This document shows positions 7,426 through 14,516 of a DNA stretch of 24,422 bases, piece by piece (within the stretch, counting starts at the first letter, position 1; each line of letters opens with the position of its first letter). Both the position numbers and the translations under genes were made by a program. The notes under the pieces are model-generated. The model did no database searches, was not told the DNA's origin, and was given only the letters and a program-made list of their open reading frames with translations. Source of the DNA: CAZKEW01 sp964580435 (GTDB lineage: Bacteria; Acidobacteriota; Aminicenantia; Aminicenantales; UBA8522); assembly GCA_964580435.1 (NCBI GenBank), contig CAZOKP010000035.1, positions 1 to 24,422 of the forward strand. The letters run 5' to 3'.

Positions 7426-8499
7426 TTAGAACGACAGGAAAAACGTTAAGTTGAAGACGGCGTCGCCCTTTTTCGTTGAGTCGGCATAGATGTAATACCA
7501 GATATTCGGCTGGAGCCTCCAACTTTTATGGACTGGAGTCCAGTCGAACCCGGCAATGATGAGGTTGATATTGTTGAGGGACTTTGTGGAATTAGGGATG
7601 TAATGGTCGTAGCGGGCAAAGACATTGAACTTGTCCGCGACAATCTTGTAGATGCCGAAGATTGATAGGCCGCGGCTATCGTAATGGCTCAGGTCCGCGT
7701 TCTTGAACCTATCGCTGTTGTAGCTGAAATATTCAGCGGCCAGGGTCAGACCTCTGACCCGGTCAAAAAACCCATCCACCTTATACATCACTGCCTTATT
7801 CATATCGTCTTGTTTTTCATATTCGTAGTAGCCGACGAGAGAAAGTCCGGGGGCCGGAATAACCCGGAGCTGGCCGGCGAACTTTTTGAATTTATTGAGT
7901 TCCGGATGCGTATAGCCTTCGCCGTTCGACACAATGAAGCCATAGCGAATGGCTTTGCTGATTGCGCCCGTCAAATTTGCGCCGATGTCGGCGCTCGAGG
8001 CCCGAATATCCACACCGGTGACGTCCTTGTAGCCGTCGACGAGCGTTTTGGCCACGCTCCGGTAACCCCATTCGTCTTCAGCCAGCTTGAAGGTGAGGGT
8101 ATCCGTCATGCCGACTTTCAGGCTGGAATTGGGGAGGAGGCCGGAATACTCGAGGTAAAGATGCTTGATGAAAGGCCGAAGCTTGTCGTCCTTCTTCGTC
8201 GACACTTTGCCGAAATCGACGCCGGTGATGTTAGCGGTGTTGTCGGCGTCGTAGGTTAGCCGGAACTTTAGGACATCGCTGACCTTGTTCTCATACCGAA
8301 AATAAGCCCGCCGGAAATTAAATTTGTTGTTGAGGGCTTTGGCCGCGTCCGTGCCGGTCAGATAACCGCTGTTAGTCATGTTGAAACTGTAATCGAAATA
8401 AATAGTTGTGCTGAAGGTTTGTTGAGCCATCAGATTTGCTGAGGCTACGGCAGCAAGGATGACGAAGATGGCTGCCTTTTGAATTGACTTGAGGTTCAT
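7426..8499 (-). CDS. Outer-membrane beta-barrel porin, phosphate-selective (OprO/OprP-like) type
   Basis: A predicted outer-membrane channel of 357 residues. The N-terminus is a signal peptide ending in ANLMAQ. The rest is rich in alternating hydrophobic/polar strands with aromatic girdles (RRAYFRYENKV, LRFRLTYDAD-like stretches, KHLYLEYSG, LSLVGYYEYEKQ). It ends in FNLTFFLSF, with the terminal Phe that marks barrel substrates of the BAM machinery. It heads the pst operon behind a Pho-box-like array, so uptake of phosphate or a phosphate-containing anion across the outer membrane is the natural inference. An AAGGAG site sits seven bases before the ATG. Family membership rests on overall pattern and context; selectivity cannot be read directly. 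Confidence 0.8.
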   Translation of the reverse strand: MNLKSIQKAAIFVILAAVASANLMAQQTFSTTIYFDYSFNMTNSGYLTGTDAAKALNNKFNFRRAYFRYENKVSDVLKFRLTYDADNTANITGVDFGKVSTKKDDKLRPFIKHLYLEYSGLLPNSSLKVGMTDTLTFKLAEDEWGYRSVAKTLVDGYKDVTGVDIRASSADIGANLTGAISKAIRYGFIVSNGEGYTHPELNKFKKFAGQLRVIPAPGLSLVGYYEYEKQDDMNKAVMYKVDGFFDRVRGLTLAAEYFSYNSDRFKNADLSHYDSRGLSIFGIYKIVADKFNVFARYDHYIPNSTKSLNNINLIIAGFDWTPVHKSWRLQPNIWYYIYADSTKKGDAVFNLTFFLSF

Positions 8500-8608
8500 T
8501 CGCTTTACTCCTTATGAACTTTTTTCTTCCTGCCGGGGGGTGCACCTTTTCTTCCTCGGCTTTATAGGAAGACCACCTTTTTGAGTGGAGTTCACGATAG
8601 AATAGTCG

Positions 8609-8647
8609 TGTTAAGATATGATAAAGATTGGATGAATTTTAGGTTAA
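8609..8647 (-). promoter_or_regulatory. Four-half-site Pho-box-like array upstream of the porin-pst operon
   Basis: On the minus strand four related heptamers follow each other with exactly four bases between them: ATTAACC, ATTCATC, CTTTATC, CTTAACA. The 11-base period and the C/A-TT-A-C pattern match PhoB/PhoP operators, which are built of seven-base direct repeats at 11-base spacing (CTGTCAT in E. coli, TTAACA-like in Firmicutes). It lies about 110 bases upstream of the porin ATG, downstream of phoU2. A weak -10 candidate (TATTCT, 8599-8604) follows. PhoB encoded in this window is the likely ligand. Confidence 0.68.
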
Positions 8648-8673
8648 TAAGGCAAGAGAGGGAAAACCGCCGG

Positions 8674-8689
8674 CTCAGGTCTCCCTGAG
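8674..8689 (-). terminator. Weak terminator-like hairpin at the end of phoU2
   Basis: The minus strand carries CTCAGG-GAGA-CCTGAG, a six-pair stem with a GNRA-type loop, overlapping the phoU2 stop codon. It is followed by CCGGCGG and only four Ts. It might end the second pst operon before the Pho-box promoter, but the T-run is too short for a confident call. Confidence 0.35.
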
Positions 8690-9349
8690 GTTTTCAGGAT
8701 GATGCTTGACCACGACAGCTTCAACCAAATAGATGACATCCTCGGCGATATTGGTGGCATGGTCACAGATTCTTTCGAGGTGCCGGGCGATGAGAATGAG
8801 GGGGATGCCGCGGGTTACAGTGGAACAGTCTTTAAGCATATAATCGCAGATAAGCTCTGTCTGGACCAAATTGCGCAGGAAGTCCGCCTGGTCGTCGCGC
8901 AAAATGACCTCACGGGCCAGTTTGACATCCTTCCGGACAAACGAGTCGATGGCGTCCTTGACCATTCCCTGGGCCAGACGGGCCAGTTTCGGAATATCGA
9001 TCAACGGTTTGAGGTGCGGCTTATCAGCGATTTCCAGGACCCTCTCGGAGATATTCACGGCTAGGTCGGCGATCCTTTCCAGGTCCGTGCCGATCTTCAT
9101 GGTCATGGTGATATAGCGCAGGTCGATGGCCATGGGTTGAAAGAGCGCGATCAGGTCCAGACATTTTTCGTCGATGACCAGCTCCAGATCATTTATTTTT
9201 CTGTCATCCACGATCACTTGCCTGGCCTTCTCCACGCTGAGGTCCGTTAAGGCTTCGATCGATTGGGCAATGGCCTCCTCCGTCAAAGTCGCCATACCCA
9301 GGGTTTCTCTGTTGAGCTCGTCTAATTCCTTGTCGAGATGCCGTTCCAT
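8675..9349 (-). CDS. phoU: PhoU phosphate-signalling regulator, copy 2
   Basis: A second PhoU of 224 residues, clearly homologous to but divergent from the one at 3181-3837. Both PhoU repeats are present with their metal-helix motifs: MKIGTDLERIADLAVNISER and IARHLERICDHATNIAEDVIYLV. A TTG 11 codons upstream would lengthen it, but the ATG at 9349 has AGGAGG six bases before it and aligns with the other PhoU start. It is the last gene of the second pst operon, 25 bases behind PstB2. Having its own PhoU suggests that Pst system 2 signals separately or is tuned differently. Whether both PhoU proteins contact PhoR is unknown. Confidence 0.95.
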   Translation of the reverse strand: MERHLDKELDELNRETLGMATLTEEAIAQSIEALTDLSVEKARQVIVDDRKINDLELVIDEKCLDLIALFQPMAIDLRYITMTMKIGTDLERIADLAVNISERVLEIADKPHLKPLIDIPKLARLAQGMVKDAIDSFVRKDVKLAREVILRDDQADFLRNLVQTELICDYMLKDCSTVTRGIPLILIARHLERICDHATNIAEDVIYLVEAVVVKHHPENLRET

Positions 9350-9374
9350 GTTCGCCTCCTTGATCCTATTTTTT

Positions 9375-10127
9375 TTATCCAAATCGTCCGGTAATATAGT
9401 CTTCTGTCCGCGTATCCTGCGGTTTGGTGAAAATCTGGACGGTTTCGCCGAATTCTACCAGTTCTCCTAAAAGGAAATATCCCGTCTGGTCGGAGACTCG
9501 GGCCGCCTGCTGCATATTGTGAGTGACAATGACTATGGTATATTTCTTTTTCAGCTCGTGCATCAGGTCTTCGATCCTGCCAGTAGCGATCGGGTCCAGG
9601 GCGGAGCAGGGCTCATCCATGAGCAGGATCTCAGGTTCGATAGCGATGAGCCTGGCGATGCAGAGGCGCTGCTGCTGCTCGTCTGGCAGACAAAGAGCGT
9701 TGACTTCAAGTTTGCCCTCGACGTCTTCCCAGAGCTCGACGGCTTCCAGACTCCAGCGAAGTCTCTCTTTGAGCCCGGCCTTGTCCTGGAGACCATGAAC
9801 CCTCAGCCCGTAAGTGATATTGTCCGCTATAGACAGCGGAAAAGGATTAGGCCGTTGAAAAACCATCCCAACCTTTTTCCGGAGTTTGAGCAGGTCCGTC
9901 TTGGGCCCATAAACATCCTGGCCGTCGATGATCACCGTGCCACTGGTTTTGACATCCTCGATCAGGTCATTCATCCGGTTGAGCGAACGGAGGAAAGTGG
10001 ACTTGCCGCACCCGGACGGCCCAATAAGCGCGGTGATTTTATTGGCCTCGATATCTAAGTTTATATCTTTTAAGGCCTGAAACTTGCCGTAAAAGAGCGA
10101 GAGGTTGCGGACCTGGATGATACTCAT
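9375..10127 (-). CDS. pstB: PstB-type ATPase with degenerate ABC signature (PstB2)
   Basis: A PstB-family ATPase of 250 residues belonging to Pst system 2. Walker A GPSGCGKST (36-44), Q-loop Gln91 (MVFQRPNPFP), Walker B ILLMDE (167-172), D-loop SALD and switch His203 (VTHNMQQ) are all canonical. The signature LSGGQ is instead LPDEQ (147-151), losing the serine and both glycines that bind the ATP of the opposite subunit. The neighbouring QQQRLCIAR is kept, so the change is local substitution and not a frameshift. The start at 10127 gives MSIIQVRN, with GAGG six bases before it; the frame is open 14 codons further. A homodimer would lack a functional signature at both sites. Its neighbour PstB3 has the opposite defects, which points to an obligate heterodimer. 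Confidence 0.93.
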   Translation of the reverse strand: MSIIQVRNLSLFYGKFQALKDINLDIEANKITALIGPSGCGKSTFLRSLNRMNDLIEDVKTSGTVIIDGQDVYGPKTDLLKLRKKVGMVFQRPNPFPLSIADNITYGLRVHGLQDKAGLKERLRWSLEAVELWEDVEGKLEVNALCLPDEQQQRLCIARLIAIEPEILLMDEPCSALDPIATGRIEDLMHELKKKYTIVIVTHNMQQAARVSDQTGYFLLGELVEFGETVQIFTKPQDTRTEDYITGRFG

Positions 10128-10146
10128 GACCGTCCTCGCTCCATCT

Positions 10147-10911
10147 TTATCCAAACCTTCCGGAAACATAATCGTTCGTTTTGGCGTTATCCGGGGCCGT
10201 AAATATTTTATCGGTCGGCCCTATTTCAACGAGTTCGCCGCTCAAGAAAAAGGCTGTCCGGTCGGCGACGCGGGCCGCCTGTTTGGTATTGTTGGTGACA
10301 AGAATGATGGTATAGTCTTTTTTGAGGTGATCCAAGGAGTTCTCGATCTTCATCGTCGAAATCGGGTCGAGTCCCGAGGTCGGCTCATCAAGAAGAATAA
10401 ACTCGGGACGCAGGGCCAGGATCCTGGCGATGCAGAGCCGCTGCTGCTGCCCCCCTGATAATTTGAGGGCGCTCGAATCCAGCCTGTCGGCGACTTCAGT
10501 CCAGAGCCCGACCTGCTCCAGGCTCTCCCTGACGATTTCATCTAAATGCCGCTTATCCCCCATCCCCGCCATCCGGTTTCCGAAAATGACATTCTCATAG
10601 ATCGACCGGGGCAGGGGGACCGGCGTCGCGAAAACCATCCCCAGCCTGCGGCGGAGCTCAACAACACTCACTTCAGGAGCATAGATGTCCTCTCCATCGA
10701 TCGTAATCGTGCCTTCGACGCGCGACCCCGGGATCAAGTCATTAAGGCGGTTGAGCGAACGGAGAAAGGTGGTCTTTCCGCTGGCCGCAGGGCCGATGAT
10801 CCCGAGGATTTCGTTATGGAAGACTTCCAGGTTGATCTTCTTGAGCATTTGGTCAGTGCCCAAATAATGGCTGAAATCATTAACGGCGATAGCCACGGAC
10901 CTTGAGCTCAT
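10147..10911 (-). CDS. pstB: PstB-type ATPase lacking Q-loop Gln and switch His (PstB3)
   Basis: A second PstB-family ATPase of Pst system 2, 254 residues, lying 19 bases upstream of PstB2 in the same operon. The signature LSGGQ (151-155) and Walker B FILLDE (171-176) are intact. The Walker A loop is atypical for PstB, GPAASGKTT instead of GPSGCGKST, though it still fits the P-loop pattern. The Q-loop Gln is Ala95 (MVFATPVPLP) and the switch His is Asn207 (LVTNNTKQ). Its own ATP site should therefore hydrolyse poorly, while its signature could complete the site of PstB2. The start at 10911 (MSSRSVAIAV) has GAGG five bases ahead. The frame is open 177 codons upstream, but that stretch is a shadow of pstA2. 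Confidence 0.93.
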   Translation of the reverse strand: MSSRSVAIAVNDFSHYLGTDQMLKKINLEVFHNEILGIIGPAASGKTTFLRSLNRLNDLIPGSRVEGTITIDGEDIYAPEVSVVELRRRLGMVFATPVPLPRSIYENVIFGNRMAGMGDKRHLDEIVRESLEQVGLWTEVADRLDSSALKLSGGQQQRLCIARILALRPEFILLDEPTSGLDPISTMKIENSLDHLKKDYTIILVTNNTKQAARVADRTAFFLSGELVEIGPTDKIFTAPDNAKTNDYVSGRFG

Positions 10912-10925
10912 CGAAGCCTCGTCGC

Positions 10926-11762
10926 TCAACTGTATCTCCTGATGAATTTTTCCATAAGATAATAGGTCACCAGGTTGATGAAGAGGATCGAAACCACCAG
11001 CACCGCCGCAGTTCCATAAGCCATGGACATGGAGATGCCTTCCCTGGCCAAGATGTAAAAATGAACGGCCATGGTCCGGGAGGAAGAGAAGACGGAACTC
11101 GGAAGCCGCAGCACGCTTCCCGCCGTAAAAATGACTGCCGCCGTCTCCCCGATACTCCGTCCAATACTGAGGATGATGCCTGTGACGATCCCCGGAAGGG
11201 CGGAGGGCAAAACCACACGGCTGACGGTCTGCCACTTGGTGCTTCCGAGGGAAAAACTGACCTGTCTGTAAGAAGCGGGAACGCAGCGGATCGCTTCCTC
11301 GCTCGTCCGGATGATGGTCGGCAGGATCATGAACGCCAGGGTCAGGCCGCCGCTCAATATCGACCAGCCGAATTTGAGCTTGGTTACAAAAAGGATAAAT
11401 CCGAACAATCCGAATATGATCGAAGGAATGCCCGCCAAGCACTCGGCGCCGAACCGGATGATCCGGGTGATCCGGTTTTCAAAGGTGTATTCGGCCAGAT
11501 AAATGGCCGTCCCGACGCCGAGAGGAGTGGCGACCAAGAGCGCCATCAAGGTCAGAGCAATAGTCCCGACAATGGTCGAGAAAATTCCCCCCGACCTCCC
11601 CATATCCGCAGGATTCCTGGACAAGAATTCCCAGTTGACTACGGGAAGCCCCTTTCTCAAGATAAACACAACGATGAAGACCAATATGGCAACCGTAGTA
11701 AAAGTAAAAAGCCAGAGCACAGTCCGGACAATTTTCTGCTCGATTCTGGGATTCAGATACAT
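10926..11762 (-). CDS. pstA: Phosphate ABC transporter permease PstA, copy 2
   Basis: A permease subunit of Pst system 2, 278 residues with about six hydrophobic helices. It contains the segment LAGIPSIIFGLFGFILF, the coupling loop YRQVSFSLGSTKWQTVSRVVLP, and SIGRSIGETAAVIFTAGS. The last differs from the ARAAGETAP of PstA1 and sits between PstA and PstC patterns. Its position after pstC2 and the GLFG segment favour PstA. The ATG directly abuts the pstC2 stop with no spacer. PstB3 begins 14 bases after its stop. It presumably pairs with PstC2, offering two different coupling faces to two different ATPase subunits. Confidence 0.92.
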   Translation of the reverse strand: MYLNPRIEQKIVRTVLWLFTFTTVAILVFIVVFILRKGLPVVNWEFLSRNPADMGRSGGIFSTIVGTIALTLMALLVATPLGVGTAIYLAEYTFENRITRIIRFGAECLAGIPSIIFGLFGFILFVTKLKFGWSILSGGLTLAFMILPTIIRTSEEAIRCVPASYRQVSFSLGSTKWQTVSRVVLPSALPGIVTGIILSIGRSIGETAAVIFTAGSVLRLPSSVFSSSRTMAVHFYILAREGISMSMAYGTAAVLVVSILFINLVTYYLMEKFIRRYS

Positions 11763-12632
11763 CTATTTTTTCCTCGTCCGCCGAGCCGAGGTGAGATTGG
11801 CCAGCGTATTCAGGATCATGATGATGATGAAGAGGATCACGCCTGTGGCAAAAAGGGCCTCGCGGTGTTCACCGCTGGCATAGCCCATTTCCAGAGCGAT
11901 ATTCGAGGTCAGGGTCCGGACGGGAGCCAGGATAGAACGGGGAATACTGATGGCGTTGCCCGCGATCATGATCACCGCCATGGTTTCGCCGATCGCCCGG
12001 CCCATGCCCAGGATAATGCTGGCGATGATCCCTGAACGGGCCGCCGGAAGGAGGACCATCCTGACTGTCTGCCAGCGCGTTGCGCCCATGGCGATGGAAC
12101 CGTCACGGTAAGTGGACGGCACAGCCAGCAGCGAGTCGATGGATATGCTGATGATAGTCGGCAGGATCATGATGCCAAGAATGATCGAAGCGGCTAAGAC
12201 CGAAAGGCCCGGCCCGCCAAACGTTTCGCGGATGAAGGGCACTAGAATCACAACGCCCATGAAACCGTAAACGACGGAGGGGATGCCGGCCAGAAGCTCG
12301 ATCACAGGCTTGATTACGCGTCTGAGCCGTTTAGAGGAGAATTCTGTCAGAAATATGGCGCAGGCCAGCCCGAAAGGAACTCCGAGGATCAGGGCCCCCA
12401 GGGTCACCATCAGGGAGCCAGTGATCATCGGGAGAAGGCCGAAGCTTTTTTCGGTCGGATACCAATCCAGCCCTAATAAAAACTTTTTTACTCCGTATCG
12501 GAACATGATCGGGGTGCCTTCGGCGAAAATAAAGATGGTGATGACGGCCAGGATTGCAACTGCAGAGAAGGCAAACAGGAGAAGAACGAGCCGGGTAAAC
12601 TTCTCGTTTCTTTGGAGGTTATGTTTCTTCAT
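11763..12632 (-). CDS. pstC: Phosphate ABC transporter permease PstC, copy 2
   Basis: A permease subunit of Pst system 2, 289 residues. A first helix (about 14-36) is followed by an extracytoplasmic segment with FLLGLDWYPTEKSFGLLPMI, common in PstC, and then five more helices. Coupling and core motifs are YRDGSIAMGATRWQTVRMVLLP and GMGRAIGETMAVIMIAGN. The ATG overlaps the pstS2 stop as ATGA, and the stop abuts pstA2, so the four genes are tightly coupled. It is distinct in sequence from PstC1 and not a recent duplicate. Confidence 0.95.
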   Translation of the reverse strand: MKKHNLQRNEKFTRLVLLLFAFSAVAILAVITIFIFAEGTPIMFRYGVKKFLLGLDWYPTEKSFGLLPMITGSLMVTLGALILGVPFGLACAIFLTEFSSKRLRRVIKPVIELLAGIPSVVYGFMGVVILVPFIRETFGGPGLSVLAASIILGIMILPTIISISIDSLLAVPSTYRDGSIAMGATRWQTVRMVLLPAARSGIIASIILGMGRAIGETMAVIMIAGNAISIPRSILAPVRTLTSNIALEMGYASGEHREALFATGVILFIIIMILNTLANLTSARRTRKK

Positions 12633-13447
12633 TGAACCGGGATCAATCCCTCGTTTTTGATTAAATCTTGGCCTTCCCGGGAAAGGACAAAATCGATGAA
12701 GTCCTTGGCTTCGGCGCTGGCCGGGCCATCGGTTACGAAAAGAAAAGGCCGCACCAGCCGGTAGCGCTTCTCGAGGATATTCGCGTCGGTGGGCCTGACC
12801 CCATCAAGATTTAGGGCCTTGACGGCTTCGCTGACAAGGCCCAGCGAAATATAGCCGATTGAATCCGGGTCGCCGGCGACGATCTCGCGGACAGTGCCGT
12901 TCGAATCTTCGACGATCGCCCCTTTGGTGATGCGGATTTTTCCCATGACCAGCTCTTGAAAAGCTCCGCGCGTTCCGGAGCCTTCTTCCCGCGTAACCAC
13001 CGTAATGGCTTTGTCGCGGCCGCCGAATTCCTTCCAGTTCCGTGTATCTCCGGCAAAAATTTGCATCACCTGAGAGATGGCTAACTCAGAAACAGGATTG
13101 CTGGGATGGACGATGATGGCCAGGCCGTCCCTCGCCACCACAATCTCTGTCAGGTCTTTTTCCTCGGGCTTGAGTTCCCTTGAAGATGTTCCTATGTCCG
13201 CGGCTCCAGAGCGGGCCGCCTGAATGCCGGCGCTCGACCCTCCGCCCTGGACGTTTACGATTCTCCCCGGATACTTGGCCATGTAGATCTCGGCCCAGCG
13301 GTCGGCAAAAGGCTGGATACTCGTCGAGCCGGCGACGATCAGCTCTTTCTGCGCTCCCCTTCTCAGGCAAGCGGTAAAGCTCAGCACGGCTAAAGCAAGG
13401 AGAAAGCAAGAGAGAGCCCGAATTGCAGAGCGCGATAGTTTCATCAT
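12629..13447 (-). CDS. pstS: Phosphate-binding lipoprotein PstS, copy 2
   Basis: The phosphate receptor of Pst system 2, 272 residues. The leader ends in LSFTAC, a plausible lipobox, so it may be lipid-anchored, unlike PstS1. Ligand segments are VAGSTSIQPF, QGGGSSAGI, GAADIGTSSRELK and REEGSGTRGAF, a pattern common to the shorter PstS type seen in many Firmicutes and anaerobes. Two ATG codons lie in tandem at the start and no strong Shine-Dalgarno is seen. It heads the operon pstS2-pstC2-pstA2-PstB3-PstB2-phoU2, with a sigma70-like promoter 33-62 bases upstream. Confidence 0.94.
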   Translation of the reverse strand: MMKLSRSAIRALSCFLLALAVLSFTACLRRGAQKELIVAGSTSIQPFADRWAEIYMAKYPGRIVNVQGGGSSAGIQAARSGAADIGTSSRELKPEEKDLTEIVVARDGLAIIVHPSNPVSELAISQVMQIFAGDTRNWKEFGGRDKAITVVTREEGSGTRGAFQELVMGKIRITKGAIVEDSNGTVREIVAGDPDSIGYISLGLVSEAVKALNLDGVRPTDANILEKRYRLVRPFLFVTDGPASAEAKDFIDFVLSREGQDLIKNEGLIPVQ

Positions 13448-13479
13448 TGTCTTCTATATTCTCTTGCAGTGGGACTCTT

Positions 13480-13509
13480 TTTATAACACTTGTTGAGGAA
13501 TTTCGTCAA
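13480..13509 (-). promoter_or_regulatory. Sigma70-like promoter of the second pst operon
   Basis: The minus strand reads TTGACG (13504-13509), an 18-base spacer and TATAAA (13480-13485), ending 32 bases before the pstS2 ATG. No Pho-box array like that at 8609-8647 is seen around it. Good core elements and no visible operator suggest a basal promoter, in contrast to the presumably starvation-induced Pst system 1. Confidence 0.5.
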
Positions 13510-13597
13510 ACGGGCCCCTGGCCTGTACAAGGAAGATCCGTGAAATTCGGGAGCGGCTCAGTTTTTTCTTTTTACAAATCGCTGTCTCTCAGGTAAA

Positions 13598-13669
13598 ATG
13601 CGCCGTGCCAAAAACCAGCTCATCGCTGAGCTGAAGGCCGCCAAAGACGAGGATATGACGAATCGATGA
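13598..13669 (+). CDS. Possible 23-residue coupled leader ORF before the deacetylase
   Basis: An ATG preceded by CAGG four bases upstream opens a 23-residue frame beginning MRRAKNQLIAELK and rich in Lys, Ala and Glu. Its TGA overlaps the ATG of the deacetylase gene as ATGA. The next gene has only a distant GAGG of its own, so translation through this short frame could deliver ribosomes to it. It may equally be the tail of a lost gene or chance. No known family is recognised. Confidence 0.35.
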   Translation: MRRAKNQLIAELKAAKDEDMTNR

Positions 13670-14394
13670 AAGACCGAAAAAAATCCAAGCTCAAAAAATG
13701 GCTCGTTCACCCCCCCGGACGATCTCTGCTAGGCAACCTGAGCCATGCCGTCTCGATAGAGCGATTCGGCCCGAAGTTGTCTGACCGGGTCTTCTGGCGC
13801 GCCGACATCGACGAACCCAGGATCGCCCTCACATTTGACGACGGACCTCATGCCCTCTCCACGCCCCGGATCCTGGGCGTACTCCAAGCCTTTGATGTTC
13901 CCGCCACTTTCTTCTTAGTCGGCAAGAATATCAAAGCGCATCTCCCCGTGGCCCAAGATATTATCCAGGCCGGTCACGAAATCGGCAACCACACCTATAA
14001 TCATGTGCGTCTGTCTTTTTTATCGAACGCAAAGATCGTGGAAGAGATCACCCGGACCGATGATCTCCTCAGAAATATCGATGGAGCCGAGCCGCGCTTT
14101 TTAAGGCCGCCGTTCGGACTTTTTACGAAGCGCGTGCTCAATATTGTTGAAGGATTGGGGTACCAAACCGTGGTGGGGGATGTTTACCCGCGTGACCCTC
14201 ACCGTCCGGGCAAAAAAAAGATCGTCGAACGGGTCGTTAAGAAGACCGTGCCGGGCTCGATCATTATCCTCCACGACGGCGGGAACACTCGGAATGTGGA
14301 CCGATCCCAGACGGTCAAAGCGATAAAAGAGATCATCCCGCAGCTAAAAGGCAACGGTTTTATTTTTGTGAGGCTTTCCGAACTGTTGCTTTGA
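13666..14394 (+). CDS. NodB-type polysaccharide deacetylase (carbohydrate esterase 4)
   Basis: A 242-residue metal-dependent deacetylase of the NodB/CE4 family, which removes acetyl groups from N-acetylated sugars such as peptidoglycan, chitin or exopolysaccharide. Motifs in order are TFDDGP (56-61; catalytic and metal Asp at 58-59), HEIGNHTYNH with metal histidines 109 and 113, RPPFG (147-151), GDVYPRDP, and ILHDGG with His203. There is a basic N-terminus but no clear signal peptide or membrane helix, so its location is uncertain. It is one of few plus-strand genes here and is divergent from the pstS2 operon. The polymer it acts on cannot be inferred from the neighbours. Confidence 0.93.
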   Translation: MKDRKKSKLKKWLVHPPGRSLLGNLSHAVSIERFGPKLSDRVFWRADIDEPRIALTFDDGPHALSTPRILGVLQAFDVPATFFLVGKNIKAHLPVAQDIIQAGHEIGNHTYNHVRLSFLSNAKIVEEITRTDDLLRNIDGAEPRFLRPPFGLFTKRVLNIVEGLGYQTVVGDVYPRDPHRPGKKKIVERVVKKTVPGSIIILHDGGNTRNVDRSQTVKAIKEIIPQLKGNGFIFVRLSELLL

Positions 14395-14431
14395 AATCAG
14401 CCGGCAGCTCAACGAAACGGAGGGATCGAGA

Positions 14432-14509
14432 GTGCTTCTCGTCACCCATAATCTGTTGCTGGTCAAGCTCGGTCCCGCCGCACGAATCAGGCTCAACCAG
14501 CTTATTTAG
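14432..14509 (+). other. Possible gene remnant or short ORF downstream of the deacetylase
   Basis: A GTG eight bases after GGAGG opens 25 codons (MLLVTHNLLLVKLG...) ending in TAG, immediately followed by another Shine-Dalgarno-like AGGAGAAG at 14507-14514. It looks like the start of plus-strand genes that stop where the AT-rich CDF gene begins. I do not recognise it. It could be a leftover from a truncated operon or chance. Confidence 0.2.
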
Positions 14510-14516
14510 GAGAAGT

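Noticed and set aside
9672..9690. LPDEQ of PstB2 as a sequencing or frameshift error
   Set aside because: The codons on both sides (ALCL and QQQRLCIAR) stay in frame, and several separate base changes would be needed to restore SGG; no single insertion-deletion pair does so. Read-level confirmation is still desirable.
10912..11442. Long N-terminal extension of PstB3 (177 codons)
   Set aside because: It is an out-of-frame shadow of pstA2. The internal ATG at 10911 has a ribosome-binding site and starts exactly where PstB homology begins.
10902..12035. 377-codon plus-strand ORF opposite pstA2 and pstC2
   Set aside because: It is antisense to two clear membrane permease genes. Its translation is dominated by Asp, Arg, His and Gly with no fold or motif, as expected from the complement of hydrophobic codons.
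12283..12660. 125-codon plus-strand ORF across the pstC2-pstS2 junction
   Set aside because: Antisense to two overlapping, well-supported genes with no coding signature of its own.
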